From: Imperialibacter sp964351395
GTDB lineage: Bacteria > Bacteroidota > Bacteroidia > Cytophagales > Cyclobacteriaceae
Assembly: GCA_964351395.1 (NCBI GenBank)
Contig: CAYGOF010000001.1
Coordinates: forward strand, 124,001 to 188,000
DNA: 64,000 nt
Reading direction: 5' to 3'
The position numbers were made by a program, and so were the translations under genes. Below the pieces are notes generated by a model. It saw nothing but the letters and a program-made list of their open reading frames with translations, searched no databases and had not been told where the DNA came from. Shown in pieces: positions 34,107-43,070 of this stretch (the first letter of the stretch is position 1; each line of letters opens with the position of its first letter).

Positions 34107-36554
34107 TTACTCCTCATGAAGCACATCAACCGGGTTACTAATGGCAGATTTTATTGACTGGTAACTGACCGTGATTACTGCTAATATCAGTGCACTTACG
34201 CCTGCGTAAACGAATACCTGCCAGCTAATAGAGGTTCTGTACTGGTAATTTTGCAACCACAAATTAGCTGCCCACCAGGAAAGAGGCACTGAGATAAAAA
34301 AAGCTATAATGACTAGCCTGGCAAAGTCTCTGCTCAGAAGCATCACAAGCTGTTGCACGGAGGCCCCAAGCACTTTTCGGATACCTATTTCCTTGTTTCT
34401 CACTTCGGCCATATAAGCGGCCAAACCAAGTAGCCCTATACAAGCAATCACAATCGCCAGACCAGTAAAAATGGAAAACAGTTGCCCCAGTCTTTGCTCA
34501 AACTCAAAGGCTTGAAAAAACATCTCGTCTGTAAATTGGTAGCTAAACGGTAAGCCCGGTGCATAATCATCCCACTTTGAACTAAGGTGTACAAGAAAGT
34601 CCTTTACATCTGCCAGACTACTGTTTTCGGGCTTGAGGCGTACAGAGAAAAAATGGGTATTCTGATGGGTGATTGGAGCGCCATAAGGAAACACTGCCAA
34701 TGGCTGAATGGGGCTGTCCAGTGTCCAATAATTAAAGTCTTTGATCACCCCAATTACATTAAATCGGGATTCCCAATAGACCAGCTTTCTGCCAATCACC
34801 GACTCGTCATTTGGCCAGCCAAGGGCGTTGACGGCATTTTCGTTCAAAACCACACTCTTAGTATCCGCCTGAAATCCTTCTTCAAACACCCGACCATAAA
34901 GCACTTCTACTCCTAAGGTCTGTAGGTAGTTATTGCTCACGTTCATATAGTTGATAGGTTGCTCTTTGTCGGGGGCATTGTCGGCAGTAAAACTGTCTCC
35001 GTCCCAAATATTGGGCGGTACCGAGGTCGACATACCAACTGAAGCTACAGAAGGATGGCCACTAAGGTCATCTCTGAAAGAGACCCGCCTAACTGAATCC
35101 ATCCTTTGTACTTGAGGGACAATAATAAGATTAGTCTTGTCAAAGCCTAGCTCTCTGCTCTGGAGATAGCTGATTTGGTCATACACGATAAATGATAGTA
35201 CAACCAGGGAAATTGAAATGGCAAACTGGAATACTACCAGCCCACCGCGAAGCACCCTACCACCTTTGCCCACCTTGTTTTGTTTTCTCAAGGCTGATAT
35301 GGGGCTAAATCTTGCCATGTAAAAAGCAGGGTAGGCACCGGCTAGCATTGCAGTCACAATGATGATACATAGTAGCGCAAGAAGCTTTGTTCCAGAATTA
35401 AAAAGACTAAAAGTAGAAATACTAATGGCAGCAAGATCATTGAAGTAAGGGAGGCTCAGTTCAACCAAACCAATGGCCAATGCAGAAGAAATCAACACCA
35501 GGATAAATGACTCGGCCAAAAATTGCAGTAGCAAGTGAGGCTGCAATGCTCCCATTACCTTGCGCACTCCTACCTCTTTCGCCCGGCTAACCGACCTGGC
35601 GGTAGCCATATTCATGTAATTTACACTTGCGAGTACAAGCACCATAATTGCGATGGCTGCCAATACATATACGTATAAAATGTTACTGGTGGCCCCAAGT
35701 CTGTTGGGGGAACTTACGGAGCGCAGCCAAATATCCGAGAGTGGCATCAAGTACAAATGCCACTCGCTGCCACTTGAGGTTATGGATTCATAAGCTTCTC
35801 CTGCTTTGAGGCTTGGTAAGTCAAAAATAGCCTCGCTTACAGCTTTCTCATTTGCTCCTTCTTCTAGCAAGGCGTATGTCACAAAACCCGACCAAAACCA
35901 GGTAGTGCTTCTTTTCACCACTTGCGGAAAGGATGACATGGAAACAAGGATATTAAATGAAAAATGGCTGTTGGCTGGAACGTCCTCTACCACACCCGTT
36001 ACTTTGAACAGGTCTTCATTTCTTCCGTCACGCACCCGTAAAACCTGGCCGATCACATCAGTTTTGCCAAAATATTTTTTAGCCGAGGTCTCCGTAATGA
36101 CAGCTGAAAAAGGTTCGTCCAGGGCTGTACTCAGATCTCCATCAATTACTGGAAATGAGAACACTTCAAAAAACGTAGAGTCAACCCCTATCACTCCATT
36201 ATCCTCGTAGGAGACTGCATTCGACTGTTCTGCTAAGCCCACTAGCTGATCGCCAATGGTATAAATACGGGTCGTTTGCTCTACACCTGGTATGTCAGTT
36301 CGTATGGCGCCAGCAACACCTGGGCCCGTGGAGCCAAAAGTTGGATAGGCATCACCCCAAATAAAAGTCTGGTCTATTCGATAAAGGCGATCGCCATTTT
36401 TATGAAAGTCATCATAGCTGAGTTGGTAATCGATGTAAAGAGAAATGACCATGAACACAGCTAGGCCCACTCCCAGGCCAAATACATTGAGCACAGAATA
36501 AAACCTCTGCTTCATGAGGCTACGAATCGCTACTTTTAAAATATTTCTGAACAT
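34107..36554 (-). CDS. Large ABC transporter permease with two FtsX units
   Basis: An 815-residue inner-membrane protein. The start is taken at ATG 36554 (MFRNILKVAIRSLMKQRFYS), the typical opening of this Bacteroidota family; the longer open frame adds 29 atypical residues. TM1 (about 20-42, VLNVFGLGVGLAVFMVISLY), a MacB-like periplasmic domain, three helices with SRAKEVGVRKVMGALQ in between, then a second copy of the same plan ending with AEVRNKEIGIRKVLGAS and two more helices. The ATPase is not adjacent. Such eight-helix FtsX proteins are often linked to antimicrobial-peptide or lipoprotein export; the role here is unknown. Confidence 0.88.
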   Translation of the reverse strand: MFRNILKVAIRSLMKQRFYSVLNVFGLGVGLAVFMVISLYIDYQLSYDDFHKNGDRLYRIDQTFIWGDAYPTFGSTGPGVAGAIRTDIPGVEQTTRIYTIGDQLVGLAEQSNAVSYEDNGVIGVDSTFFEVFSFPVIDGDLSTALDEPFSAVITETSAKKYFGKTDVIGQVLRVRDGRNEDLFKVTGVVEDVPANSHFSFNILVSMSSFPQVVKRSTTWFWSGFVTYALLEEGANEKAVSEAIFDLPSLKAGEAYESITSSGSEWHLYLMPLSDIWLRSVSSPNRLGATSNILYVYVLAAIAIMVLVLASVNYMNMATARSVSRAKEVGVRKVMGALQPHLLLQFLAESFILVLISSALAIGLVELSLPYFNDLAAISISTFSLFNSGTKLLALLCIIIVTAMLAGAYPAFYMARFSPISALRKQNKVGKGGRVLRGGLVVFQFAISISLVVLSFIVYDQISYLQSRELGFDKTNLIIVPQVQRMDSVRRVSFRDDLSGHPSVASVGMSTSVPPNIWDGDSFTADNAPDKEQPINYMNVSNNYLQTLGVEVLYGRVFEEGFQADTKSVVLNENAVNALGWPNDESVIGRKLVYWESRFNVIGVIKDFNYWTLDSPIQPLAVFPYGAPITHQNTHFFSVRLKPENSSLADVKDFLVHLSSKWDDYAPGLPFSYQFTDEMFFQAFEFEQRLGQLFSIFTGLAIVIACIGLLGLAAYMAEVRNKEIGIRKVLGASVQQLVMLLSRDFARLVIIAFFISVPLSWWAANLWLQNYQYRTSISWQVFVYAGVSALILAVITVSYQSIKSAISNPVDVLHEE

Positions 36555-36902
36555 ATACTTACTATTTGGTCCGTCACTATAGACAACGACTGTACCAAAA
36601 GACAATCTACTGATTTTGTGATGGTTATGAAATAACAGCACCTAAATCGCATTCCACTATCAAACAGAAGTGTCTGATATCGGACGGTGCAAAAAGAAAG
36701 TCCCGCTCAAGGAGCAGGACTTTCAAACATTAAAAACCTATGGTATCAGCTTTTAAAAGTGCTTCTTGTTTTAAGACGCTACTTTCAATTGATGTTCAGC
36801 CGAAGCCAAATAGCCAATAAGAAATACTCTTCCAGGTCGGATCCGGAGTATTACTAACATGTACGAATTAAAAAGTAGTTTTGGATTTAGCGGTTGCTAA
36901 AT
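36555..36902. other. Intergenic region without a gene
   Basis: About 350 bases hold the terminator at 36691-36724, a short palindrome ATTTAGC-GGTT-GCTAAAT (36885-36902) directly after the anti-sigma stop, and the leader of the FtsX permease gene. No convincing ORF. Confidence 0.6.
36691..36724 (-). terminator. Terminator downstream of the RskA-type anti-sigma gene
   Basis: GAAAGTCC and GCTC (36696-36708) pair with GAGC and GGACTTTC (36712-36724) with one mismatch. On the minus strand five T's follow. It is about 180 bases after the gene's stop. Confidence 0.7.
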
Positions 36903-37700
36903 TCAAGTCGTGACTTGCCCTAGAACCACCATGTTTTCAAGTGTTGGTGTGGCACGCCCCCCCTTTGGCTCAAGAGTTATAGCAAATGCCACAGCGCCAC
37001 TTACAGGGCTCATCTTCTGCAAACTGCTGGGGTTAGAAAAGTCGACAACCCCCATGCTTACTGGCTGGCCTTCCACAATGGCCCAAAGTTGGTAATCCTG
37101 CTGGTTGCCAGGAGTTCCTAAGTTACCAATGTCAAGGTATACTTCTTCCGATGAAGCGTTCCAGTAAACGAACAACTGAAGGTTGGAGCCTTCCTGGGTA
37201 GCATTCAAAGGTACTCTTCGTGTGCTTTCATCGGTCGCAATTGCCAGCAGTTGCTCATTTTGATCAAGAGAATTCTTGACCTGGTTCAGCTCCTGGGCCG
37301 TCATGGTATTCTGCGCCACCAAGGCTTCGTACTCACCACTCATGTTGTTGTACTTTTGGAAATAAAATACCGCCGCTGCAAAAGATAGGATGGCAAAAGT
37401 CACGCTAGCGGCCATCATCCAGCTACCTTTTGTTTCTTGCGTCGATGAAAGTGTCACTTGCTTTCCATGTGGCTTAGCGGCAGGAAGAGCATCGAATAAT
37501 TTTTGTTTAACAGCAGCAGGAGTGGCGATACCAAGTTCCATATCCATTTGCTCCATTGCTTCTTCAACCGCTGTCAATTCATCCATCACCTCCGGGTGCT
37601 TAGCACACATATGCTCCACTTCCGCTTTCTCGGCATCAGAAAGCGTGTCCAGAACGTACAGTTCCAGTATCCCAGATTCGATGAATTCTTTACTTGTCAA
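36903..37700 (-). CDS. RskA-type anti-sigma factor
   Basis: A 265-residue membrane protein. The cytoplasmic N-terminus has ESGILELYVLDTLSDAEKAE, typical of anti-sigma-K proteins; a membrane helix at about 92-113 (WMMAASVTFAILSFAAAVFY) is followed by a coiled-coil stretch and the extracytoplasmic RskA domain (about 160-265) with LFVYWNASSEEVYLDIGNL, DYQLWAIVEGQPVSMGVVDF and FAITLEPKGG. It overlaps the ECF sigma gene by 11 bases and should hold that factor at the membrane. Confidence 0.9.
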   Translation of the reverse strand: MTSKEFIESGILELYVLDTLSDAEKAEVEHMCAKHPEVMDELTAVEEAMEQMDMELGIATPAAVKQKLFDALPAAKPHGKQVTLSSTQETKGSWMMAASVTFAILSFAAAVFYFQKYNNMSGEYEALVAQNTMTAQELNQVKNSLDQNEQLLAIATDESTRRVPLNATQEGSNLQLFVYWNASSEEVYLDIGNLGTPGNQQDYQLWAIVEGQPVSMGVVDFSNPSSLQKMSPVSGAVAFAITLEPKGGRATPTLENMVVLGQVTT

Positions 37701-38250
37701 CGTTTAAAAGTTTTCTTAATAGAGTCATTCCAGCCCTTAGCCTGGTTTTCACCGTACCAAGGGGTATATTAAACTTCTCCTCAATTTCCGATTGAGTATA
37801 TCCCTGAAAATACATCAAGTCGACAATCTCAGCCTGATCAGGTTTCAGCTTGCCGAGCAGCTCTTTTATACCAATGCCGTCAATTTTCATTTCTTGCGAT
37901 GGCAGGCCTGCCTCTGTATATACGAAGGAATCTACCGAATCGGTTTTACCTGATTGAGAATATTCTTTGGAACGGGTTTTATCTATTGCCAGGTTCCTGG
38001 CAATGTTGATCATCCAGGTATATAACCTGCCTTTGGAAAAGTCATAACTGGTTGATTTCTCCCAATACCTTAAAAAGGCATCATTAAGGACTTCAGCAGC
38101 CACTTCTTCACTTTTCACCACCCGATACACTACCCCATAAACAGCATTTGAGTACCTGTCGTACAAGTACTCAAATGCGAGTCTATCCTTTTCTTGAATT
38201 CTACGGACCAACTCTTCCTCTGGGATGATATAGACGGTTTTTCCACTCAA
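37690..38250 (-). CDS. ECF RNA polymerase sigma factor (SigK-like)
   Basis: A 186-residue sigma factor. Region 2: LAFEYLYDRYSNAVYGVVYR with EEVAAEVLNDAFLRYWEKS and LYTWMINIARNLAIDKTRS; region 4: IVDLMYFQGYTQSEIEEKFN with IPLGTVKTRLRAGMTLLRK. The set of motifs and the RskA-like partner fit the SigK/RskA group, which responds to redox or envelope stress in other bacteria; the signal here is not known. It lies 14 bases after lpdA on the same strand, so some read-through from lpdA is possible. Confidence 0.92.
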   Translation of the reverse strand: MSGKTVYIIPEEELVRRIQEKDRLAFEYLYDRYSNAVYGVVYRVVKSEEVAAEVLNDAFLRYWEKSTSYDFSKGRLYTWMINIARNLAIDKTRSKEYSQSGKTDSVDSFVYTEAGLPSQEMKIDGIGIKELLGKLKPDQAEIVDLMYFQGYTQSEIEEKFNIPLGTVKTRLRAGMTLLRKLLNVDK

Positions 38251-38264
38251 TTAGCTACTACTGC

Positions 38265-39659
38265 TTACAGGTGAATCACCTCATCGTAAGCGGCGGCGGC
38301 AGCTTCCATCACTGCTTCCGACATTGTCGGGTGTGGATGAACCGCTTTGATAAGCTCATGCCCTGTCGTTTCAAGCTTACGGGCAGTCACTAGCTCAGCT
38401 ATCATCTCTGTAACATTGGCACCTATCATATGAGCGCCAAGGAGCTCGCCATATTTAGCATCAAAGATCAACTTCACAAATCCGTCGGATGCACCAGCTG
38501 CTTTCGCCTTGCCGGATGCTGAGAATGGAAACTTACCAATTTTTAACTTGTAGCCTGCTTCTTTTGCTGCCTTTTCCGTGTAGCCAACAGACGCCACCTC
38601 TGGAGAGCAATAAGTACAGCCTGGGATGTTGTTGTAATTCAACGGTTCAGGATGATGTCCCGCGATTTTCTCTACACAGATAATTCCTTCAGCAGACGCT
38701 ACGTGCGCAAGGGCCTGACCTTTTACAATATCGCCGATAGCATACACGCCTGGGATGTTCGTTTTATAATAATCGTCTACCAGCACTTTTCCCCGATCTG
38801 TAGCCACACCAACATCTTCAAGGCCAATACCTTCCAGGTTTGTTGAAATACCAACAGCAGAAAGCACCACGTCGCACTCCAGGTTTTCTTCACCTTTCTG
38901 AGTCTTCACAGTTACTTTACACTTCTTGCCTTTGGTGTCTACTTTGGTTACTTCAGAGTTGGTCATGATCGTCATACCAGCTTTCTTGAAGATTCGCTCC
39001 AGCTGCTTAGATACTTCCTCGTCTTCCAAAGGAACAATATTTGGTAAGAATTCGACGATTGTGACATCTACGCCAATTGACTTGTAGAAATACGCAAACT
39101 CAACACCTATAGCGCCTGACCCTACCACTACCATGCTTTCCGGCTTCTTGTCCAGGGTCATGGCTTTTCTATAACCAATAATTTTTTCATTGTCGATAGG
39201 CAATGCAGGCAACTCACGTGAACGACCACCTGTTGCTACAATGATGTGATCAGCCTGGTAGTCAGTCTTCTTGCCATCCTTGGACGTCACTTCCACGGTC
39301 TTATTCTTCTTCAGTTTACCAAAGCCTTCGATATGATCGATTTTATTTTTCTTGAAGAGGAATTGAATGCCTTTGCTCATGCCGTTGGCTACGTCACGGC
39401 TTCTCTTCACCATGCCACCAAAATCAGCCTCAGCACCTTTTACTGAGATGCCGTAGTCTGATGCATGATGGATATATTCAAATACCTGCGCACTTTTGAG
39501 CAATGCTTTGGTTGGTATACAGCCCCAATTGAGGCAAATCCCGCCTAATTCATCACGTTCTACCACTCCTACTTTCATTCCCAGTTGAGAAGCCCTGATA
39601 GCGGCCACATAGCCTCCGGGTCCACTCCCAATTACAATCAAATCGTATTTCGTAGCCAT
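38265..39659 (-). CDS. lpdA: Dihydrolipoyl dehydrogenase
   Basis: A 464-residue flavoprotein (E3) shared by pyruvate and 2-oxoglutarate dehydrogenase complexes and the glycine cleavage system. FAD site VIGSGPGGYVAAIRA (9-23), redox disulfide GGICLNWGCIPTKAL (Cys42, Cys47), NAD site VVVGSGAIGVEFAYF, second FAD site VYAIGDI, and the catalytic HPHPTMSE near the C-terminus (His443, Glu448). Full normal length. No E1 or E2 gene is next to it. A TAAATTTG box lies about 40 bases upstream. Confidence 0.96.
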   Translation of the reverse strand: MATKYDLIVIGSGPGGYVAAIRASQLGMKVGVVERDELGGICLNWGCIPTKALLKSAQVFEYIHHASDYGISVKGAEADFGGMVKRSRDVANGMSKGIQFLFKKNKIDHIEGFGKLKKNKTVEVTSKDGKKTDYQADHIIVATGGRSRELPALPIDNEKIIGYRKAMTLDKKPESMVVVGSGAIGVEFAYFYKSIGVDVTIVEFLPNIVPLEDEEVSKQLERIFKKAGMTIMTNSEVTKVDTKGKKCKVTVKTQKGEENLECDVVLSAVGISTNLEGIGLEDVGVATDRGKVLVDDYYKTNIPGVYAIGDIVKGQALAHVASAEGIICVEKIAGHHPEPLNYNNIPGCTYCSPEVASVGYTEKAAKEAGYKLKIGKFPFSASGKAKAAGASDGFVKLIFDAKYGELLGAHMIGANVTEMIAELVTARKLETTGHELIKAVHPHPTMSEAVMEAAAAAYDEVIHL

Positions 39660-39699
39660 TTGAATATGTTTATGTCTATTTTAAAATAAAGTCCGGCGG

Positions 39700-39707
39700 C
39701 AAATTTA
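39700..39707 (-). promoter_or_regulatory. -7 promoter box for lpdA
   Basis: On the minus strand this reads TAAATTTG, matching TAnnTTTG, about 41 bases before the lpdA start. The -33 region is T-rich but lacks a clear TTG. Confidence 0.4.
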
Positions 39708-39921
39708 AACCGTTTGGCTGGAGAAAAAAATTTCCCTTACACATCCTCTTTTCTTTCCTATACGTCCTCCTTGCTATGATTTGTATAAGAGAGGCTAATA
39801 TGCTTATTTCGACTTTGCATGATTGATAAAGTAATCTTGTCGTACATATCAGACAAGGATACATTCAGTAGAACCACTTTAAAGGAGGGTAGGTTCGAAT
39901 AGATTTAAACAACTTTGACGA

Positions 39922-40668
39922 ATGAAACTATTGGAAGGAAAAATTGCCCTGGTTACAGGAGCTTCGAAGGGCATTGGTAAATCAATTGCCATGGCATTTG
40001 CTGAACAGGGAGCCAGTGTGGCATTCACTTATTTATCGAGCGTTGAAAAAGGGGAAGCGCTGGAAAAAGAATTAGCTGCCAAAGGAGTGAAAGCCAAAGG
40101 CTACCGATCTGATGCAAGCAATTTCCAGGCGGCTGAAGAATTAATCACCGCTGTAGTTGCCGACTTCGGAAGACTAGATGTGCTGGTGAACAATGCCGGA
40201 ATCACAGCCGACACCCTGCTTATGCGAATGAGCGAAGAGCAATTTGACAGAGTGATTCAGGTGAACTTGAAGTCATGTTTTAACACGGTAAAAGCAGCGA
40301 CGAAGCCATTTTTGAAGCAAAAAAGCGGCAGTATCATCAACATGACATCCATCGTCGGACTCAAGGGCAACGCTGGACAGGCCAACTATGCAGCGTCGAA
40401 AGCTGGCATTATTGGCTTCACTAAATCGGTGGCACTGGAGTTTGGCTCACGAAACATCAGATCAAATGCCATAGCGCCAGGGTTTATTGAAACCGAGATG
40501 ACCGAAGTGCTTGACGAAAAAGTGGTACAGTCGTGGAGAGATGCCATTCCCCTGAAGCGTGGCGGCCAACCGGAAGACGTAGCCAATGCCTGCATATTCC
40601 TTGCTTCTGACATGTCTACATACATTACCGGCCAGGTGCTACAGGTAGACGGTGGCTTACTGACATAA
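39922..40668 (+). CDS. fabG: 3-oxoacyl-[acyl-carrier-protein] reductase
   Basis: A 248-residue short-chain dehydrogenase. NADPH site TGASKGIGKSIA (12-23), NNAG (90-93), catalytic Ser143, Tyr156 and Lys160 in the SxnYxxxK pattern (NYAASK), and the FabG tail YITGQVLQVDGGLLT. It reduces the beta-keto group in fatty-acid elongation. FabG assignment among the SDRs rests on length, the tail and close overall pattern; no other fab gene is adjacent. Confidence 0.9.
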   Translation: MKLLEGKIALVTGASKGIGKSIAMAFAEQGASVAFTYLSSVEKGEALEKELAAKGVKAKGYRSDASNFQAAEELITAVVADFGRLDVLVNNAGITADTLLMRMSEEQFDRVIQVNLKSCFNTVKAATKPFLKQKSGSIINMTSIVGLKGNAGQANYAASKAGIIGFTKSVALEFGSRNIRSNAIAPGFIETEMTEVLDEKVVQSWRDAIPLKRGGQPEDVANACIFLASDMSTYITGQVLQVDGGLLT

Positions 40669-40822
40669 AAATTAAAATTGGTAATCGGCCAAGGACCTCA
40701 CCGGTCATTCAGCGCCGATTACCGATTAACACAAGCCAACATACCGCTTACCAAATTTAGCCTATCTTCCCTGACCTTTTTGCGGTTCACTGCGTTATGA
40801 TTGTTGTGTCTTAAAAAGCCAA

Positions 40823-42913
40823 ATGACCGAAAACAATAATTTACTATTCGAACATTCGCCCTGGTGGATTTTGGCGTGCTGTGCTGTGGGTCTTGTCTAT
40901 GCGTTTTTGCTTTATCAAAAAAAATCTACCTGGCCACGCACAACCAACTGGATCCTTTTTGGTGTTCGGTTTATCGTCATCAGCTGCCTGTCAGCGTTGT
41001 TGTTGAGTCCATTTCTACGACTTGTGCTCAATCAGGTAGAAAAACCAATATTTGTCATCGCCATCGACAACTCCACTTCGGTAATCGGAGGGATCGACTC
41101 TACCTCATTGTCAACAATAACAAAGCAGCTGGACGGACTATCGTCGTCGCTGGCTGCAAAGGACATTACCGTTGAAAAGAGAACCCTTACTAATGAAGAC
41201 CTGACAAGCTTTGAAAGTACCTCATTCGACGTGAAAACGACGAACCTGTCGTCGCTTATGAGAGAATGGCAAACCGAATTCGAAGGAAAAGCATTTGCTG
41301 GCGCCCTTATTGTGTCTGACGGGATTTATAATCAGGGCATGGCGCCTCAGTACCTCAATTTCGTTAATAAGGTTTTTACCCTTGGAATTGGAGATACTAT
41401 ACCGGTAAAAGACCTTATCCTGAATAACGTACAGTACAATAAGATTGCCTACCAGGGCAATCTTTTTCCTGTTAGAGCAGAAATCATTAACCAGGGCATA
41501 GGCACGGGTGAAATAGAGGTGAAAGTGCTCAAGGCTGGGGAAATTGTTGGCAGCCAGCTTTTACAAATAAGAAACAGCAACGAATTGCTGACTGCCGATT
41601 TTAAAATCCCTGCTGAACAGAAAGGTTTGCAGCACTACATCGTAGAGGTAGAAAATCACATTGAGGAAACGATCGTTTCCAATAATCGACAGGATATTTA
41701 TATCGACATTGTAGAAGGCAAAGAGAAAATTTTGATTGCGTCGGGAGCGCCTCACCCTGACATTAAGGCATTGAAAGCGGCTATTTCCAAGAATGAAAAC
41801 TATGAAGTGACCACCTACATTCCTACGGTTGACAAAGAACTGCCAACCGAGGTATTTGATTTGGTCATTTTCATTTCCCCTTTTGAGAGGCAGCGAAGGT
41901 TAACTGCACTTTTGGAACGCGTCAATAAAGAGAGCATGAGCGCCTGGTATATTTTAGGAAGTGGCACCATGTGGGAAGAAGCCAGCAACCAAAGTCAGCT
42001 CTTTAAAATCACCAGGAGTAGAAACGAATCGGACCAGGTAAGGCCGGCTTATAACGAAGCCTTCCAACTCTTCAGTTTTGAAGACGAGTGGAAAGGCATT
42101 CTCAATTCCTACTACACACCTGTTACAGTGCCCTATGGAGACTATCAATTAAGTGGAGGAGTTGCTGTGGCTCTTTTCCAAAAGGTTGGAGCCATCACCA
42201 CACCAAGACCTTTATGGTTTTTCTCTCAAAATCAGCTCCCTAAACAAGCGGTTACCCTTGGCGAAGGCATATGGCAATGGCGGATGCAGGAGTTTTCCCG
42301 AACAGACAATTACCAGGCCTTCGATAACCTGGTACTGAAAACCGTACAATACCTAAGCTCTAAGGAAGACAAGAGGAAATTCAGGGTATACACGACCAAG
42401 GCAGAATTTTTTGACAACGAACAAATCATTTTCCAAACCGAAACATACAACGATGTGTTCGAGCCCATTTTTGGAACTGAGGTCGACCTGAAGCTTACCT
42501 ATGCAGACGGAAGTATCAACACGTACAATTATTCAACAGCTCCCGGAAATACACGTTTCAGACTCAATAGTCTGAAGGATGGTATATATAAATTCGAAGC
42601 CGCTGCTCAGGTAAACGGAAGGAGAGAGTTAGCCACGGGTCAATTTACCATTAGAAAGCTTGACCTCGAAAACTTGCAACTAACAGCTGACTTCAATGTA
42701 TTAAGAGAGCTTGCATCAAGTACAGGCGCTAAGTTTTATTCGTCGGAAGAACTCGAAGAATTGACAGCAGACCTGACGAATATGGAACCAAAAGGTAGGA
42801 TCTACAGCTCAGAAAACTATCTCCCCATCATCCACCTGTGGTGGATATTTGCATTGCTGCTGCTACTTCTTTCGGGCGAGTGGTTCACCAGAAAATATTC
42901 AGGCAGTTACTAA
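40823..42913 (+). CDS. Membrane protein with von Willebrand/BatA-like layout, unknown role
   Basis: A 696-residue protein. Two N-terminal membrane helices (about 12-30 and 42-64) are followed by VEKPIFVIAIDNSTSVIGGI, a VWA-like first strand in which the MIDAS motif is degenerate (DNSTS rather than DxSGS). A long periplasmic region of beta-domains follows, then a last membrane helix (about 672-690, HLWWIFALLLLLLSGEW). Bacteroidota carry large standalone proteins of this plan. I see no enzyme motif. ATG start and flanking spacers make it a single gene; it may take part in envelope assembly, but this is only inferred from topology. Confidence 0.7.
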   Translation: MTENNNLLFEHSPWWILACCAVGLVYAFLLYQKKSTWPRTTNWILFGVRFIVISCLSALLLSPFLRLVLNQVEKPIFVIAIDNSTSVIGGIDSTSLSTITKQLDGLSSSLAAKDITVEKRTLTNEDLTSFESTSFDVKTTNLSSLMREWQTEFEGKAFAGALIVSDGIYNQGMAPQYLNFVNKVFTLGIGDTIPVKDLILNNVQYNKIAYQGNLFPVRAEIINQGIGTGEIEVKVLKAGEIVGSQLLQIRNSNELLTADFKIPAEQKGLQHYIVEVENHIEETIVSNNRQDIYIDIVEGKEKILIASGAPHPDIKALKAAISKNENYEVTTYIPTVDKELPTEVFDLVIFISPFERQRRLTALLERVNKESMSAWYILGSGTMWEEASNQSQLFKITRSRNESDQVRPAYNEAFQLFSFEDEWKGILNSYYTPVTVPYGDYQLSGGVAVALFQKVGAITTPRPLWFFSQNQLPKQAVTLGEGIWQWRMQEFSRTDNYQAFDNLVLKTVQYLSSKEDKRKFRVYTTKAEFFDNEQIIFQTETYNDVFEPIFGTEVDLKLTYADGSINTYNYSTAPGNTRFRLNSLKDGIYKFEAAAQVNGRRELATGQFTIRKLDLENLQLTADFNVLRELASSTGAKFYSSEELEELTADLTNMEPKGRIYSSENYLPIIHLWWIFALLLLLLSGEWFTRKYSGSY

Positions 42914-43004
42914 AGCCACACCTTGAACTGGGATTAGAGACTTTCTATGCTGTTTTCAAAAACCTTTGTAGCCTAATCAATTGGTGGTTTACTAGAAAAT
43001 AAGG

Positions 43005-43044
43005 TCTGACACAAAAAAGAAAAGCCAGAAATTACTTTCTGGCT
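43005..43044 (-). terminator. Terminator of clpC
   Basis: AGCCAGAAA (43023-43031), loop TTAC, TTTCTGGCT (43036-43044). On the minus strand it is followed by TTTTCTTTTTTG. It lies 27 bases after the clpC stop. Confidence 0.85.
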
Positions 43045-43070
43045 CAGCTTTTCGTCGAAAGTAGCTTTCA

